NCBI GenBank assembly: GCA_046294845.1
Contig: JBKBNU010000001.1
Coordinates: 1,736,001-1,800,000 of the forward strand
Reading direction: 5' to 3'
From: Micavibrio_C sp046294845
GTDB taxonomy: Bacteria; Pseudomonadota; Alphaproteobacteria; Micavibrionales; Micavibrionaceae
DNA: 64,000 bases
Positions within the stretch are counted from its first letter, which is position 1. Each line of letters begins with the position of its first letter. Positions 25,145-33,621 of this stretch are shown here, one piece after another. The notes beneath the pieces were generated by a model that did no database searches, was not told where the DNA came from, and saw only the letters and a list, made by a program, of their open reading frames with translations. A program made the position numbers and the translations under genes.

Positions 25145-26812
25145 ATGATCCGCAAGAGAATTATCCTTCTGAACGTTGTATCCATTATTACGCTGCTCTT
25201 TTTCGGGATATTTGCGAACTGGGCCCTGAGCCAGTCATTCGCAACCGTTGACCGGATGTCGCAGGCCATGTCGATGCTTAAAAACCATCAAAGCGCCGAC
25301 ATGATGCATGATGCTATCCGCGGTGACGTTCTGGGGGCTGTTCTGGCTGCTCTGGATGGTGATACACAAGGGATTTCCGATGCCGAAGCCGATCTCAAGG
25401 CTCACGCACAACAATTAAAAGACAATCTTGAGGCTAATCAAAAGCTTCATGTTTCAGCCGAGATTGACAAAGCCCTGAAAGACGCCGGACCGGATCTGGA
25501 TGGTTATATTGAACAGGCATCCACCATCATTGAAACCGCTTATAAGGACAGTAGCGCCGCGCAAGCTGCCTACCCGACAATTATGGACAGCTTCTCCAAG
25601 CTCGAGGACTCCCTGGGCGCCATCAGTGATCTTTTGCAAGAGAATATTGAGGAGACAAACGCCGATCTGAATAATAAAAAATCTCTGTATACAGCAACCT
25701 TGCTTGCTTTGGTCGCTATTCTTTTACTGGTTACAATCACAGCAACACTCAAGACATTCTCCTGGCTGCTCAATCCCCTTAAGGAAATGATAGGCGTCAT
25801 GGATAAAATGACGCAGGGTGACATGGATATAGATATTCCTGCCGTTACCAAGAAGGACGAAATGGGAGATATGGGGCGCGCCTTGCAAATATTCCGCGAC
25901 AATGCACAGCAACGCCTTGAACTTGAAAAACAACAACGTGCAGAAGATGAAAAGAAAGCACAGCGCGCCAGCATGATGGATAGCCTGACACGCAGCTTCG
26001 ATCAAAACATTACATCCTTCCTTGAAAAATTGAATGCTGCCACCAGCCAAATGCAAGGAACGACAACAACCTTGTCAGCGTTGGCAGAAGAAGGATCAGT
26101 ACAGTCATCCAATCTGACATCCACAGTCGAACAAACCCTTGCGAATATCAATATGGTCGCGGCTTCTGCCGAAGAATTGAGTGCTTCCATTCAGGAGATC
26201 AATCAGCAAGTTTCACGGTCCAACCGCATTTCGCAGGAAGCTGTTGAAAAAGCACATGCCGCTGACAATGTCATACGCAACCTGCAGGAAAGCGCTAACA
26301 AGATTAGTGAAATCAACCTGATGATTAATGAAATCGCTGAGCAGATTAACCTGCTGGCCCTGAATGCAACGATTGAAGCCGCCCGCGCCGGTGAAGCCGG
26401 TAAAGGCTTTGCTGTTGTGGCTTCGGAGGTTAAAAATCTGGCGACACAGACGGCCTCTGCCACATCCCAGATTGGCGGCTATATTGAGTCAACACAGCTT
26501 GCCAGTGATGACACCGCCAAAGTGCTTTCTGAAATCCGTGCAACCATCACAGAGATGAGTACGATCTCGACAGCCATTGCCGCTGCGATCGAAGAGCAAG
26601 GCGCCGCAACACAGGAAATCGCCCGTAGTATCGGTGATGTAGCCTCAGGAACCAAGGAAGTATCCAATAACGTTTCCGGTGTTGCCGAAGCTTCGAATGA
26701 AACGGGACGGGCAGCCACACAAGTGGATAGCGCTACACGTTCGGTGTCCGAGCAAACAGCATCCCTGACACAAGAAGTGAAAAACTTCCTGCAAGGTATC
26801 AAAGCTGCCTAG
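25145..26812 (+). CDS. Methyl-accepting chemotaxis protein with periplasmic helical sensor and HAMP
   Basis: This 555-residue protein has a first membrane helix at about 6-26 and a helical periplasmic sensor at about 30-180 that is probably a four-helix bundle. A second membrane helix lies at about 187-208 and a HAMP domain at about 210-262 (LKEMIGVMDKMTQGDMDIDI). The cytoplasmic signalling coiled coil has its hairpin tip at about 396-432 (EIAEQINLLALNATIEAARA and GFAVVASEVKNLA). It signals through CheA/CheW to the flagellar motor. There is no C-terminal CheR-binding pentapeptide. The ligand is unknown. A terminator follows at once, so it is monocistronic. Confidence 0.94.
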   Translation: MIRKRIILLNVVSIITLLFFGIFANWALSQSFATVDRMSQAMSMLKNHQSADMMHDAIRGDVLGAVLAALDGDTQGISDAEADLKAHAQQLKDNLEANQKLHVSAEIDKALKDAGPDLDGYIEQASTIIETAYKDSSAAQAAYPTIMDSFSKLEDSLGAISDLLQENIEETNADLNNKKSLYTATLLALVAILLLVTITATLKTFSWLLNPLKEMIGVMDKMTQGDMDIDIPAVTKKDEMGDMGRALQIFRDNAQQRLELEKQQRAEDEKKAQRASMMDSLTRSFDQNITSFLEKLNAATSQMQGTTTTLSALAEEGSVQSSNLTSTVEQTLANINMVAASAEELSASIQEINQQVSRSNRISQEAVEKAHAADNVIRNLQESANKISEINLMINEIAEQINLLALNATIEAARAGEAGKGFAVVASEVKNLATQTASATSQIGGYIESTQLASDDTAKVLSEIRATITEMSTISTAIAAAIEEQGAATQEIARSIGDVASGTKEVSNNVSGVAEASNETGRAATQVDSATRSVSEQTASLTQEVKNFLQGIKAA

Positions 26813-26822
26813 AGTATTTTCT

Positions 26823-26850
26823 TGCTGCATAGCAGCATATTTTTTCTTTT
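26823..26850 (+). terminator. Terminator after the first chemoreceptor gene
   Basis: A compact hairpin TGCTGC-ATA-GCAGCA (26823-26837) is followed by TATTTTTTCTTTT. It begins eleven bases after the chemoreceptor stop and separates that gene from the next promoter. Confidence 0.85.
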
Positions 26851-26856
26851 CATAAT

Positions 26857-26886
26857 TTGACAAATCTTCCCCCGTTTGCCTATGGT
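26857..26886 (+). promoter_or_regulatory. Candidate sigma-70 promoter with homopolymeric leader
   Basis: TTGACA at 26857-26862 is followed, after 18 bases, by TATGGT at 26881-26886 (four of six). The leader then carries seven G, one A and eight T (26902-26917) directly before the ATG at 26918, so the Shine-Dalgarno region and spacer are both homopolymeric. Confidence 0.5.
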
Positions 26887-26917
26887 CACAATCCAATAAA
26901 CGGGGGGGATTTTTTTT

Positions 26918-28465
26918 ATGAGCTCTTCAAATAACAGCCATCTGGTTGATTACACCCAACATAACGGCATCTGGCTGCCACACGACCTGAAAGCAGGCGA
27001 TATTATCCGCTGCCGTATGCTCACCAAACATGATGGACTGGATGAGGCCGAAATGTGCCCCCGCCATGTACTGGTTCTGGGATTTGAGATGGACCCTGAA
27101 AAACTGGAATACACAGCTATCAATGTTGCCCGTTTTAGCTACACATCAAAATATTGCCGCGATGACATGAGCTACCTCATCCCAGGCTATATGCAGCGCA
27201 AGGGCTGGATATCCGGTATTGATACACCTGCTGTGCTGCAGATTGACCGCACAGACTTCCTGCCGCTGGATCAGGACCATTTTTATGGTGACGTTGTCGA
27301 TATCGAGCGTCTGGGCTCGGTTGCCCCAGAGCTACTCAAGGAAATCTGTGAATCTTTGAGTGAAGGTATAACCAAGTTCCACACCCCTTCCCGCTACGCG
27401 AAGCGCGATCAAAACATGTGGTACGTTCCGGCCATGAATCTGGTTAACGATGAAAATGTTATCAATCCGCACCCGTTCGAGGAATATTCATCACTAGATG
27501 ATATAGACCTTGCCCGCATCCAGATAGGATGGGCCCTCAGGCAGGATACCGAAAAGCTTGATGGTGCTTATATCACAAAATGCCTCGTACAGATGGAAAG
27601 AGCCAGACAGGCTTTGGCCCGCCATCAGGCATGGGAAAATCGTCAGAAAAACAAAACCCACGTCCATGAACCATGCGAGATAGATTTAAGCCGCCGCTTT
27701 TCTGCTGCTCTTCCTGTTCCACAAGAAGATGCAGAGGCTATTCCTGATATCTCTCCCGAAGACAGCTTTATGATGCTTCTGCCTCGTGCTACGGCCGAGC
27801 AATACGCAACTTTCAAAGACCTGACCGCCAAATTTAAAGATCAAGCCCATCAAAGCCCCGCCTTCCGCTTGGAACTGCCTACACATTTGTGGCAAGGGCG
27901 ATACCTGATGATGCGTATTGTTGATTTGCATGATGACGAAAATGATGGGCTTGCTTACCGCCCTTGTGCCGTCTGGAAAGCCTATGCCGACAAAAACTCG
28001 GGTGAGTTGGCCGGATTGGAGCTTCATCCCGTCACACGCACGTCAGCCGACAGCTTCCGTTATAAGTTTCAGGTTCACCCGTTGGATGGATCCTCCAAGA
28101 ACCCGTCCTTCCTTATCGGCGATTGCATTATCCGCGTCCCTCTGGATGAACGTTATTTCCATGCCAAACCTTCGCAATATTTTTATGAACTGCCCCCAGA
28201 TAAAATCGCCAAGTTTACAGATCGCCGCGAGCACGCCATGACATCAGGGGATCCGGTTACAATCTATGGCCTGAAAGAAATTCCGGAGAACTGGGTGGAG
28301 GTCGAACTGGACCCCACCCCGTCTTACCAGCAATTCGTCAAATGGAGCGAAACCAGACAAATCCGTTTTGACGGGGCCGTTAACGACAATAAGCGGGGCC
28401 GTGAAGCCGCCCACAAGCGCGCCAAAGATCGCCACAAGGAAAGAGCGCAGGTTTCCCAGCCCTGA
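26918..28465 (+). CDS. Unrecognised 515-residue protein, possibly tandem PemK/MazF-like domains
   Basis: A soluble protein without signal peptide or membrane segments. Residues about 18-155 contain LKAGDIIRCRM, RHVLVLGFEM and a later Asp/Phe/Leu-Pro segment (QIDRTDFLPLDQDHF). This order resembles PemK/MazF-type SH3-like folds (GDI start, RP-x-LVL strand, late DLP loop). Residues about 330-460 repeat the scheme with GRYLMMRIVDL, YRPCAVWKAY and IIRVPLDERYFH. A helical, charged linker joins the halves and the C-terminus is basic (KRGREAAHKRAKDRHKERAQ). No antitoxin-like gene lies beside it. The domain reading is my inference from pattern and could be wrong; the coding call is firm. Confidence 0.8.
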   Translation: MSSSNNSHLVDYTQHNGIWLPHDLKAGDIIRCRMLTKHDGLDEAEMCPRHVLVLGFEMDPEKLEYTAINVARFSYTSKYCRDDMSYLIPGYMQRKGWISGIDTPAVLQIDRTDFLPLDQDHFYGDVVDIERLGSVAPELLKEICESLSEGITKFHTPSRYAKRDQNMWYVPAMNLVNDENVINPHPFEEYSSLDDIDLARIQIGWALRQDTEKLDGAYITKCLVQMERARQALARHQAWENRQKNKTHVHEPCEIDLSRRFSAALPVPQEDAEAIPDISPEDSFMMLLPRATAEQYATFKDLTAKFKDQAHQSPAFRLELPTHLWQGRYLMMRIVDLHDDENDGLAYRPCAVWKAYADKNSGELAGLELHPVTRTSADSFRYKFQVHPLDGSSKNPSFLIGDCIIRVPLDERYFHAKPSQYFYELPPDKIAKFTDRREHAMTSGDPVTIYGLKEIPENWVEVELDPTPSYQQFVKWSETRQIRFDGAVNDNKRGREAAHKRAKDRHKERAQVSQP

Positions 28466-28616
28466 CACCGTCAGATGGTTGGAAATAAAATATTTTTGTG
28501 CCCGACCGTCTACTGTTCATGCATAACCAAGTCTTAAAAAATCTTTAGGGAAAACAAATTTTCGTGTGTTCCTAAGGATAGTTATATTCATCTTATCAAT
28601 ACGTTATACTGGATGA

Positions 28617-28910
28617 ATGTGCGCATCTGATTATGTTTTACCCGCTGTTGTTTTGACTGTGTGCCTTACAGGCATAGCCCAGTTCAACTATTTCTCCCCC
28701 AGTGGAGAATTCATCGGGGTCCAAATTTCCAGTGACCAATCCATAGAACAGATACTGCCCTATTCCAAAGCCCTCGTAGACGCCAATCCTGAAAAACAGA
28801 CTTATACCATTACGCTGAAAGATCCTCATGATCTTGAAAAGCTGAAAAAGGAAGACATCTTTATTTTCGACCCACAAGGACTACCGTTATGTGTGCAGCA
28901 ATTACTGTAA
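28617..28910 (+). CDS. Small membrane-anchored or exported protein overlapping the second chemoreceptor
   Basis: This 97-residue frame starts with a hydrophobic segment at about residues 5-22 (DYVLPAVVLTVCLTGIAQF), either a membrane anchor or an uncleaved signal. A small domain follows with SSDQSIEQILPYSKALVDAN and DLEKLKKEDIFIFDPQG. It overlaps the next gene by 22 bases, and the AAGGA ribosome-binding site of that gene lies inside it, as in coupled pairs. Its own ribosome-binding site is weak. No family recognised. An accessory role for the chemoreceptor is suggested only by the overlap. Confidence 0.6.
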   Translation: MCASDYVLPAVVLTVCLTGIAQFNYFSPSGEFIGVQISSDQSIEQILPYSKALVDANPEKQTYTITLKDPHDLEKLKKEDIFIFDPQGLPLCVQQLL

Positions 28911-30370
28911 AGAATCAGGATTTACCTTCCGTCCAGTCATTGGCAGCTAAAGCCTTGGCCTATTACGGACTAATACACGTCCCCGCTATTATCATTACAG
29001 GCTATGTTCTCGGTGATATTGCCTGGGGTTTGGTTGCACTCTCTGCCCTTCTGGCGATTTCCTGTCTGGGTAGCGTTTCATTCTCGAAAAGCGCCCTTTT
29101 AAAACATAATATGCTAGCCGTATGCATGATGGGGCAAGTCATGCTCTTTCTGGCGTGTTTCAAGGGGCACCCGTGGCAGATTGACGTTCACATGTACTTC
29201 TTCGCCATGTTGGGAATGCTGGCCGCGCTGGTTGACTGGCGCACCATTCTGGTGGCAACCGTGGTTGTAGCTCTGCACCACCTTATTTTGTACTTTGCCT
29301 TGCCCGCTTATGTTTTCCCCGGTCAAAGCTCGCTTTTCCGCGTCATTTTTCACGCTGTAATTTTGCTGATTGAATCGGCTGTCCTGATCAGTATTACCCG
29401 TCTGGTTGGTCTTTCGTTTACCAAAGCCGCCGCATCACAGGCTGAAGCTGAAAATGCGCTGGCCGCCGTCAAACAAAGCGCCGAAGAACGCGACAGATTA
29501 ACCCAGAAATCTGCCGAGGAGCGTCGCCAGACACTGGAGGCCCTTGCCAATGAATTTGAAAGCAGTGTCAGCACCCTGATCCAGAGTGTTGGTAATTCGA
29601 CACATAAAATGTCCTCTCACACTGACCGCCTCATGGACATTTCGCTCCAAACCAAAACACAACTGGGTAACATTGATAAAGCTGGTTCCGCTGCCGCCGA
29701 TAACTCGGCAAGCGTTGCTGCTGCGACGGAAGAGCTCAGTTCCTCCATTCATGAGATTAGCCAGCAAATCCAGAACACTTCCTCAATCTCGCAAGAGGCT
29801 ATTGAAAAATCTCTGCAGGCCAGTGAAGTTATTTCGAAGCTTTCCCATTCATCGGGCCAAATTTCAAGCATTCTGGATATGATCAACGAGATTGCCGGCA
29901 AGATTAACCTGCTGGCTCTGAACGCCACGATCGAGGCTGCCCGTGCCGGAGAGGCCGGCAGAGGATTTGCTGTTGTGGCCTCCGAAGTTAAAACACTGGC
30001 CAATCAGACGGCTGAAGCCACTGACAAGATTGCCATCCAAATTCAGGAGATGCTGGGCAACACGGAAAACGTGGTAACCAGCATGGAAGATATTCAGGCA
30101 ATTATTGGCCAAATTAACCAGGCCGCTTCGGGCGTTGCCGTCGCCATCGAGCAGCAAACAGCCGCAACCAGCGACATTACAATGATGGTTCAAAGAACAG
30201 CCGATAGCGCCAGCGATATTTCCCGCAGCATCTCGTCAGCCACAACAGAAGCCGACAATGCCCAACAAGCCTCCGTCAATATGCGAGAGCTGGTTGATGA
30301 TCTCAGCCGCCTGACCGAAAGCCTGAAAAGTCAGTCCGGCGATTTCCTGACGCAGGTCAGAAAATCATAA
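28889..30370 (+). CDS. Methyl-accepting chemotaxis protein with polytopic membrane sensor
   Basis: This 493-residue protein has an N-terminal sensor of about six membrane helices spanning residues 20-180, with no large periplasmic loop. The segment HMYFFAMLGMLAALVDWRTI followed by VALHHLILYFALPAYVF is typical of an alphaproteobacterial receptor group. No HAMP domain is seen; a Glu/Ala-rich coiled coil leads into the signalling domain, with its tip at about 334-370 (EIAGKINLLALNATIEAARA). No CheR-binding tail. The sensor suggests detection of a membrane or redox/energy signal, which is inference. It is translated from a site inside the preceding small gene. Confidence 0.93.
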   Translation: MCAAITVKNQDLPSVQSLAAKALAYYGLIHVPAIIITGYVLGDIAWGLVALSALLAISCLGSVSFSKSALLKHNMLAVCMMGQVMLFLACFKGHPWQIDVHMYFFAMLGMLAALVDWRTILVATVVVALHHLILYFALPAYVFPGQSSLFRVIFHAVILLIESAVLISITRLVGLSFTKAAASQAEAENALAAVKQSAEERDRLTQKSAEERRQTLEALANEFESSVSTLIQSVGNSTHKMSSHTDRLMDISLQTKTQLGNIDKAGSAAADNSASVAAATEELSSSIHEISQQIQNTSSISQEAIEKSLQASEVISKLSHSSGQISSILDMINEIAGKINLLALNATIEAARAGEAGRGFAVVASEVKTLANQTAEATDKIAIQIQEMLGNTENVVTSMEDIQAIIGQINQAASGVAVAIEQQTAATSDITMMVQRTADSASDISRSISSATTEADNAQQASVNMRELVDDLSRLTESLKSQSGDFLTQVRKS

Positions 30371-30393
30371 AGTGATGTCTGTTCGGGGAAAGA

Positions 30394-30468
30394 TGGTGCG
30401 CGCTGAGAGGATTGAACTCCCGACCCACTCGGTGTAAACGAGTTGCTCTACCGCTGAGCTAAGCGCGC
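30394..30468 (-). tRNA. tRNA-Val (TAC)
   Basis: A 75-base cloverleaf. The acceptor GCGCGCT/AGCGCGC is fully paired, the anticodon stem ACTCG/CGAGT holds loop TTTACAC with anticodon TAC, and the CCA end is encoded. It lies 25 bases after the chemoreceptor stop on the opposite strand. Confidence 0.97.
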
Positions 30469-30540
30469 ATCGAAGCAAGGCGCTATCAATAGCCAGATTT
30501 CTGCTGCTTTTCAAGCGATTTTTTAAAATTTGAACCCAGA

Positions 30541-30570
30541 AAAAAACCCCGCCATAAAGCGGGGTTTTTA
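30541..30570 (-). terminator. Terminator of the HU gene
   Basis: A CCCCGC/GCGGGG stem (30547-30552 with 30559-30564), extended by A/T pairs on both sides, has a six-base loop. Runs of A and T flank it, so it reads as an intrinsic terminator in both directions. It begins 20 bases beyond the HU stop. Confidence 0.9.
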
Positions 30571-30590
30571 AAGCAATAACAAAGCCTTGA

Positions 30591-30866
30591 TTAGCCGTTT
30601 ACAGCGTCTTTCAGCTCTTTACCGGCTTTGAATTTCGGCTGCTTGGATGCAGCGATCTTGATTTCTTCGCCTGTGCGCGGGTTGCGGCCTGTTGTGGCTG
30701 CGCGAGAAGAAACGGTAAATGTACCAAAACCAACCAGACGGACTTCGCCGCCGCTCTGCAGGGTCAGTTTAATGCTGTCGAAAATAGCTTCTACAGCTTC
30801 TTGTGCCTTGTTCTTTGGCAGATCAGCAATCTTGGCTACTTCATTGATGAGGTCTTGCTTGTTCAC
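30591..30866 (-). CDS. hup: DNA-binding protein HU
   Basis: This 91-residue HU/IHF-family protein starts at a GTG. It has the N-terminal helical dimer region (NKQDLINEVAKIADLPKNKA), the GGEVRLVGFGTFTVSSRAA strand region, and the beta-arm with GRNPRTGEEIKIAASKQPKF, including the tip proline. It bends DNA and compacts the nucleoid. Location after lon is the standard order (lon-hup). The helix and arm residues fit HU rather than IHF. Confidence 0.95.
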   Translation of the reverse strand: MNKQDLINEVAKIADLPKNKAQEAVEAIFDSIKLTLQSGGEVRLVGFGTFTVSSRAATTGRNPRTGEEIKIAASKQPKFKAGKELKDAVNG

Positions 30867-31003
30867 GGGAACCCCCAGGGAGTTTGATGTTGATATAAAA
30901 GCGCGCCTTCCTTAAAAGCGCTGAAACCGCAGACCTACCCCTGAAATATCAAGGATTTCTGCGGTTCCTGACGATTCATGTTTACGATGAAACGGAGGCT
31001 GCT

Positions 31004-33424
31004 TCAATGACGAATCAGCGGTTCTCCCTTGTTTTCTGCAGTTTTCGGCGGGATTTCCGCGATTTTTTCATCATTTTCCGATAATACGGGGTCCGGCAGG
31101 TGGATAAGGGCGTGTTTCAGCACTTCCTCGATCGTTCCAACGGTCACGATTTCCAGCGATTTTTTAATCTTATCGGGGATTTCTGGTAAATCCTTGGCGT
31201 TTTCCTCGGGAATCAGGACTTTCGTGATACCGCTGCGGCTTGCCGCCAACAGCTTCTCTTTCAGGCCCCCAATCGCCGTCACATAACCGCGCAAATTGAC
31301 CTCACCCGTCATGGCCAGATCACGACGAACCTCAATACCTGTCAGGGCCGAGACAATTGCGGTTGTCATGGCAGCACCCGCTGACGGACCATCTTTGGGT
31401 GTTGCCCCTTCCGGTACGTGAACGTGGATGTTGGTTTCATTCAGGCGCTTGTAATCGATACCCAACTGGGCCGCACGCGACTTGATCAGCATCTCTGCAA
31501 CGATGATGGATTCCTTCATAACCTCTTTCAGGTTACCCGTTGTTGAAACCTTCCCGTCTTTACCGGGCATGGTCACAGCTTCGATAGAAAGAATGTCGCC
31601 GCCGAATTCGGTATAAGCCAGACCATTGACCACACCAACCTTGTTTTCGGCTTCAACTTCGCCGTAGCGGAATTTGCGAACACCTGCATATTTTTCAAGA
31701 TTGCGCGGCGTGAGTGTGACCTTACCCTTTCCTTTCATCAAAATTTCCTTGATGGCCTTGCGGCAGAGATTGGCAATTTCACGTTCCAGATTACGCACAC
31801 CGGCTTCTTGCGTGTAGTAACGGATCAGATGACGAATAGCTTCATCATTGATCTGGAACTCGGTAGCTTTCAAACCTGCAGACTTCATCTGCTTCTTCAG
31901 CAAGTGCTGACGCACGATCTGGAGTTTTTCATCTTCCATATAGCCGGACAGACGAATGATCTCCATCCTGTCCAGCAAAGGACGCGGCATATTCAAAGAG
32001 TTCGCTGTACAAATAAACATCACATCGGACAGATCGTAATCCAGTTCCAGATAGTGATCGTTGAACTTGGTGTTTTGTTCAGGATCGAGAACTTCCAGCA
32101 AAGCAGAACTCGGGTCACCGCGCCAATCCGAACCCAGCTTGTCAATCTCGTCCAGCAGGAAGAGCGGATTGCTTGATTTGGCCTTTTTCATGCCCTGAAT
32201 AATCTTGCCCGGCATCGCCCCGATATAGGTACGACGGTGACCACGGATCTCGCTTTCATCACGCACGCCGCCCAATGACACACGTACGAAATTACGGTTT
32301 GTGGCCTTGGCAATTGATTGTCCCAGTGATGTTTTACCCACACCAGGAGGACCAACCAGACACAGGATCGGCCCCTTCACCTTGTTGGTACGCTGTTGTA
32401 CCGCAAGGTATTCCAGCATACGTTCTTTGACTTTTTCCAAGCCATAGTGATCCTGATCGAGAATCTTCTTGGCTTCGCGGATATCTTTCTTCACCTTGGT
32501 GCGCTTGCTCCACGGCACACCCAGAATCCAGTCCAGATAATTACGCACAACCGTTGCTTCGGCTGACATCGGGCTCATCTGGCGCAGCTTCTTGATCTCG
32601 GCCTTGGCCTTGTCGCGCGCTTCCTTGGTCAGCTTGGTCGCCTCGATTTTCTTTTCGAGTTCGCCGATTTCATCAACACCGTCCTCGCCCTCGCCCAGTT
32701 CTTTCTGAATGGCCTTCATTTGCTCGTTCAGGTAATACTCGCGTTGGGTTTTCTCCATCTGGCGTTTGACGCGGCTGCGGATACGTTTTTCAACTTGCAG
32801 GACGCCAATCTCGCCTTCCATGAAGCCATAGATTTGTTCAAGTCGCTCGGCGGTTGTCAAAGCCTGCAACAGGTTTTGTTTATCTTCGATTTTCAAAGTC
32901 AAATGCGCCGCGATCGTATCTGCAAGCTTCGCTGGCTCTTCGATCTGGTTGATCGATACAATCACTTCCGGCGGAATCTTTTTGTTGAGTTTCACATACT
33001 GTTCGAACTGTGAAGCTACAGCACGCGCCAGAGCTTCAATCTCTGGGTTGCTGCCATCTGTTGTATCAACAACATCTTCGGCAATCGCTTCGAGGAAAAC
33101 ATCCGTGCGGGTATAGTTTTTCACGCTGATGCGGCGGCTACCTTCCACCAGCACTTTAACCGTTCCATCAGGAAGCTTGAGAAGCTGGAGGATCGTACCC
33201 ATGGTCCCAATTTCATACAGATCGGCAGGTGCCGGATCATCAACACTGGGGGATATTTGGGTGAGCAGAATAATCTGCTTGCCCTCGTGCATGACATGTT
33301 CCAGAGCCTTTACAGACTTCTCTCTTCCCACGAACAGCGGCACAATCATATGCGGAAAGACCACAATATCGCGCAGCGGCAAAACGGGAAGACTGACTTC
33401 TTTAGGCGCTGTAAATCCAAGCAT
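31004..33424 (-). CDS. lon: ATP-dependent protease Lon
   Basis: This 806-residue AAA+ serine protease degrades misfolded and regulatory proteins. The N-terminal substrate domain begins LPVLPLRDIVVFPHMIVPLF. Walker A is GPPGVGKTSLGQ near residue 360, with Walker B FLLDEIDKLG. The catalytic Ser is in TPKDGPSAGAAM (about residue 680) and the Lys lies about 43 residues on. I chose the ATG at 33424 (MLGFTAPKEVSLPVLPLRD); a GTG three codons upstream is the alternative, and neither has a clear ribosome-binding site. A strong promoter lies at 33496-33525. It is flanked by clpP and hup; clpX is not between. Confidence 0.95.
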   Translation of the reverse strand: MLGFTAPKEVSLPVLPLRDIVVFPHMIVPLFVGREKSVKALEHVMHEGKQIILLTQISPSVDDPAPADLYEIGTMGTILQLLKLPDGTVKVLVEGSRRISVKNYTRTDVFLEAIAEDVVDTTDGSNPEIEALARAVASQFEQYVKLNKKIPPEVIVSINQIEEPAKLADTIAAHLTLKIEDKQNLLQALTTAERLEQIYGFMEGEIGVLQVEKRIRSRVKRQMEKTQREYYLNEQMKAIQKELGEGEDGVDEIGELEKKIEATKLTKEARDKAKAEIKKLRQMSPMSAEATVVRNYLDWILGVPWSKRTKVKKDIREAKKILDQDHYGLEKVKERMLEYLAVQQRTNKVKGPILCLVGPPGVGKTSLGQSIAKATNRNFVRVSLGGVRDESEIRGHRRTYIGAMPGKIIQGMKKAKSSNPLFLLDEIDKLGSDWRGDPSSALLEVLDPEQNTKFNDHYLELDYDLSDVMFICTANSLNMPRPLLDRMEIIRLSGYMEDEKLQIVRQHLLKKQMKSAGLKATEFQINDEAIRHLIRYYTQEAGVRNLEREIANLCRKAIKEILMKGKGKVTLTPRNLEKYAGVRKFRYGEVEAENKVGVVNGLAYTEFGGDILSIEAVTMPGKDGKVSTTGNLKEVMKESIIVAEMLIKSRAAQLGIDYKRLNETNIHVHVPEGATPKDGPSAGAAMTTAIVSALTGIEVRRDLAMTGEVNLRGYVTAIGGLKEKLLAASRSGITKVLIPEENAKDLPEIPDKIKKSLEIVTVGTIEEVLKHALIHLPDPVLSENDEKIAEIPPKTAENKGEPLIRH

Positions 33425-33495
33425 CTGGCACACTATCTGTCTGAAATTGTTAAATTCAGGGGCTCTTTGACGGCTCCTGCGGCACTTACCACTCT

Positions 33496-33525
33496 ATTAT
33501 AAGAGTGTTAACACAGTGTTGCCAA
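33496..33525 (-). promoter_or_regulatory. lon promoter with embedded palindromes
   Basis: On the minus strand, TTGGCA (33525-33520) and a perfect TATAAT (33501-33496) are separated by 18 bases. The spacer contains two overlapping inverted repeats, AACAC-A-GTGTT (33510-33520) and the perfect 10-base palindrome GTGTTAACAC (33505-33514), which could be operator sites. CCTTGG just upstream overlaps a heat-shock-like CTTG, but no good sigma-32 -10 follows. Confidence 0.65.
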
Positions 33526-33560
33526 GGCGGCCCCGTAGAAGAGAACTTATGGCTAGGGTC

Positions 33561-33600
33561 TAAAAAATCAAGGGACACCATACACTTGGCAGGTGTCCCT
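33561..33600 (-). terminator. Terminator of clpP
   Basis: A nine-base-pair perfect stem AGGGACACC/GGTGTCCCT (33571-33579 with 33592-33600) with a 12-base loop is followed, on the minus strand, by TGATTTTTTAG. It starts 22 bases beyond the clpP stop, so clpP and lon are separately transcribed. Confidence 0.88.
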
Positions 33601-33621
33601 CTGTGAACAAAAGAAGTAATA

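Noticed and set aside
25145..30370. The chemoreceptor block as a toxin-antitoxin or defence island
   Set aside because: Apart from a tentative fold resemblance in one protein, no antitoxin, nuclease or other defence gene is present.
30925..30966. Inverted repeat AACCGCAG/CTGCGGTT downstream of lon as a terminator
   Set aside because: The loop is 26 bases long and no T-run follows, so termination is not supported.
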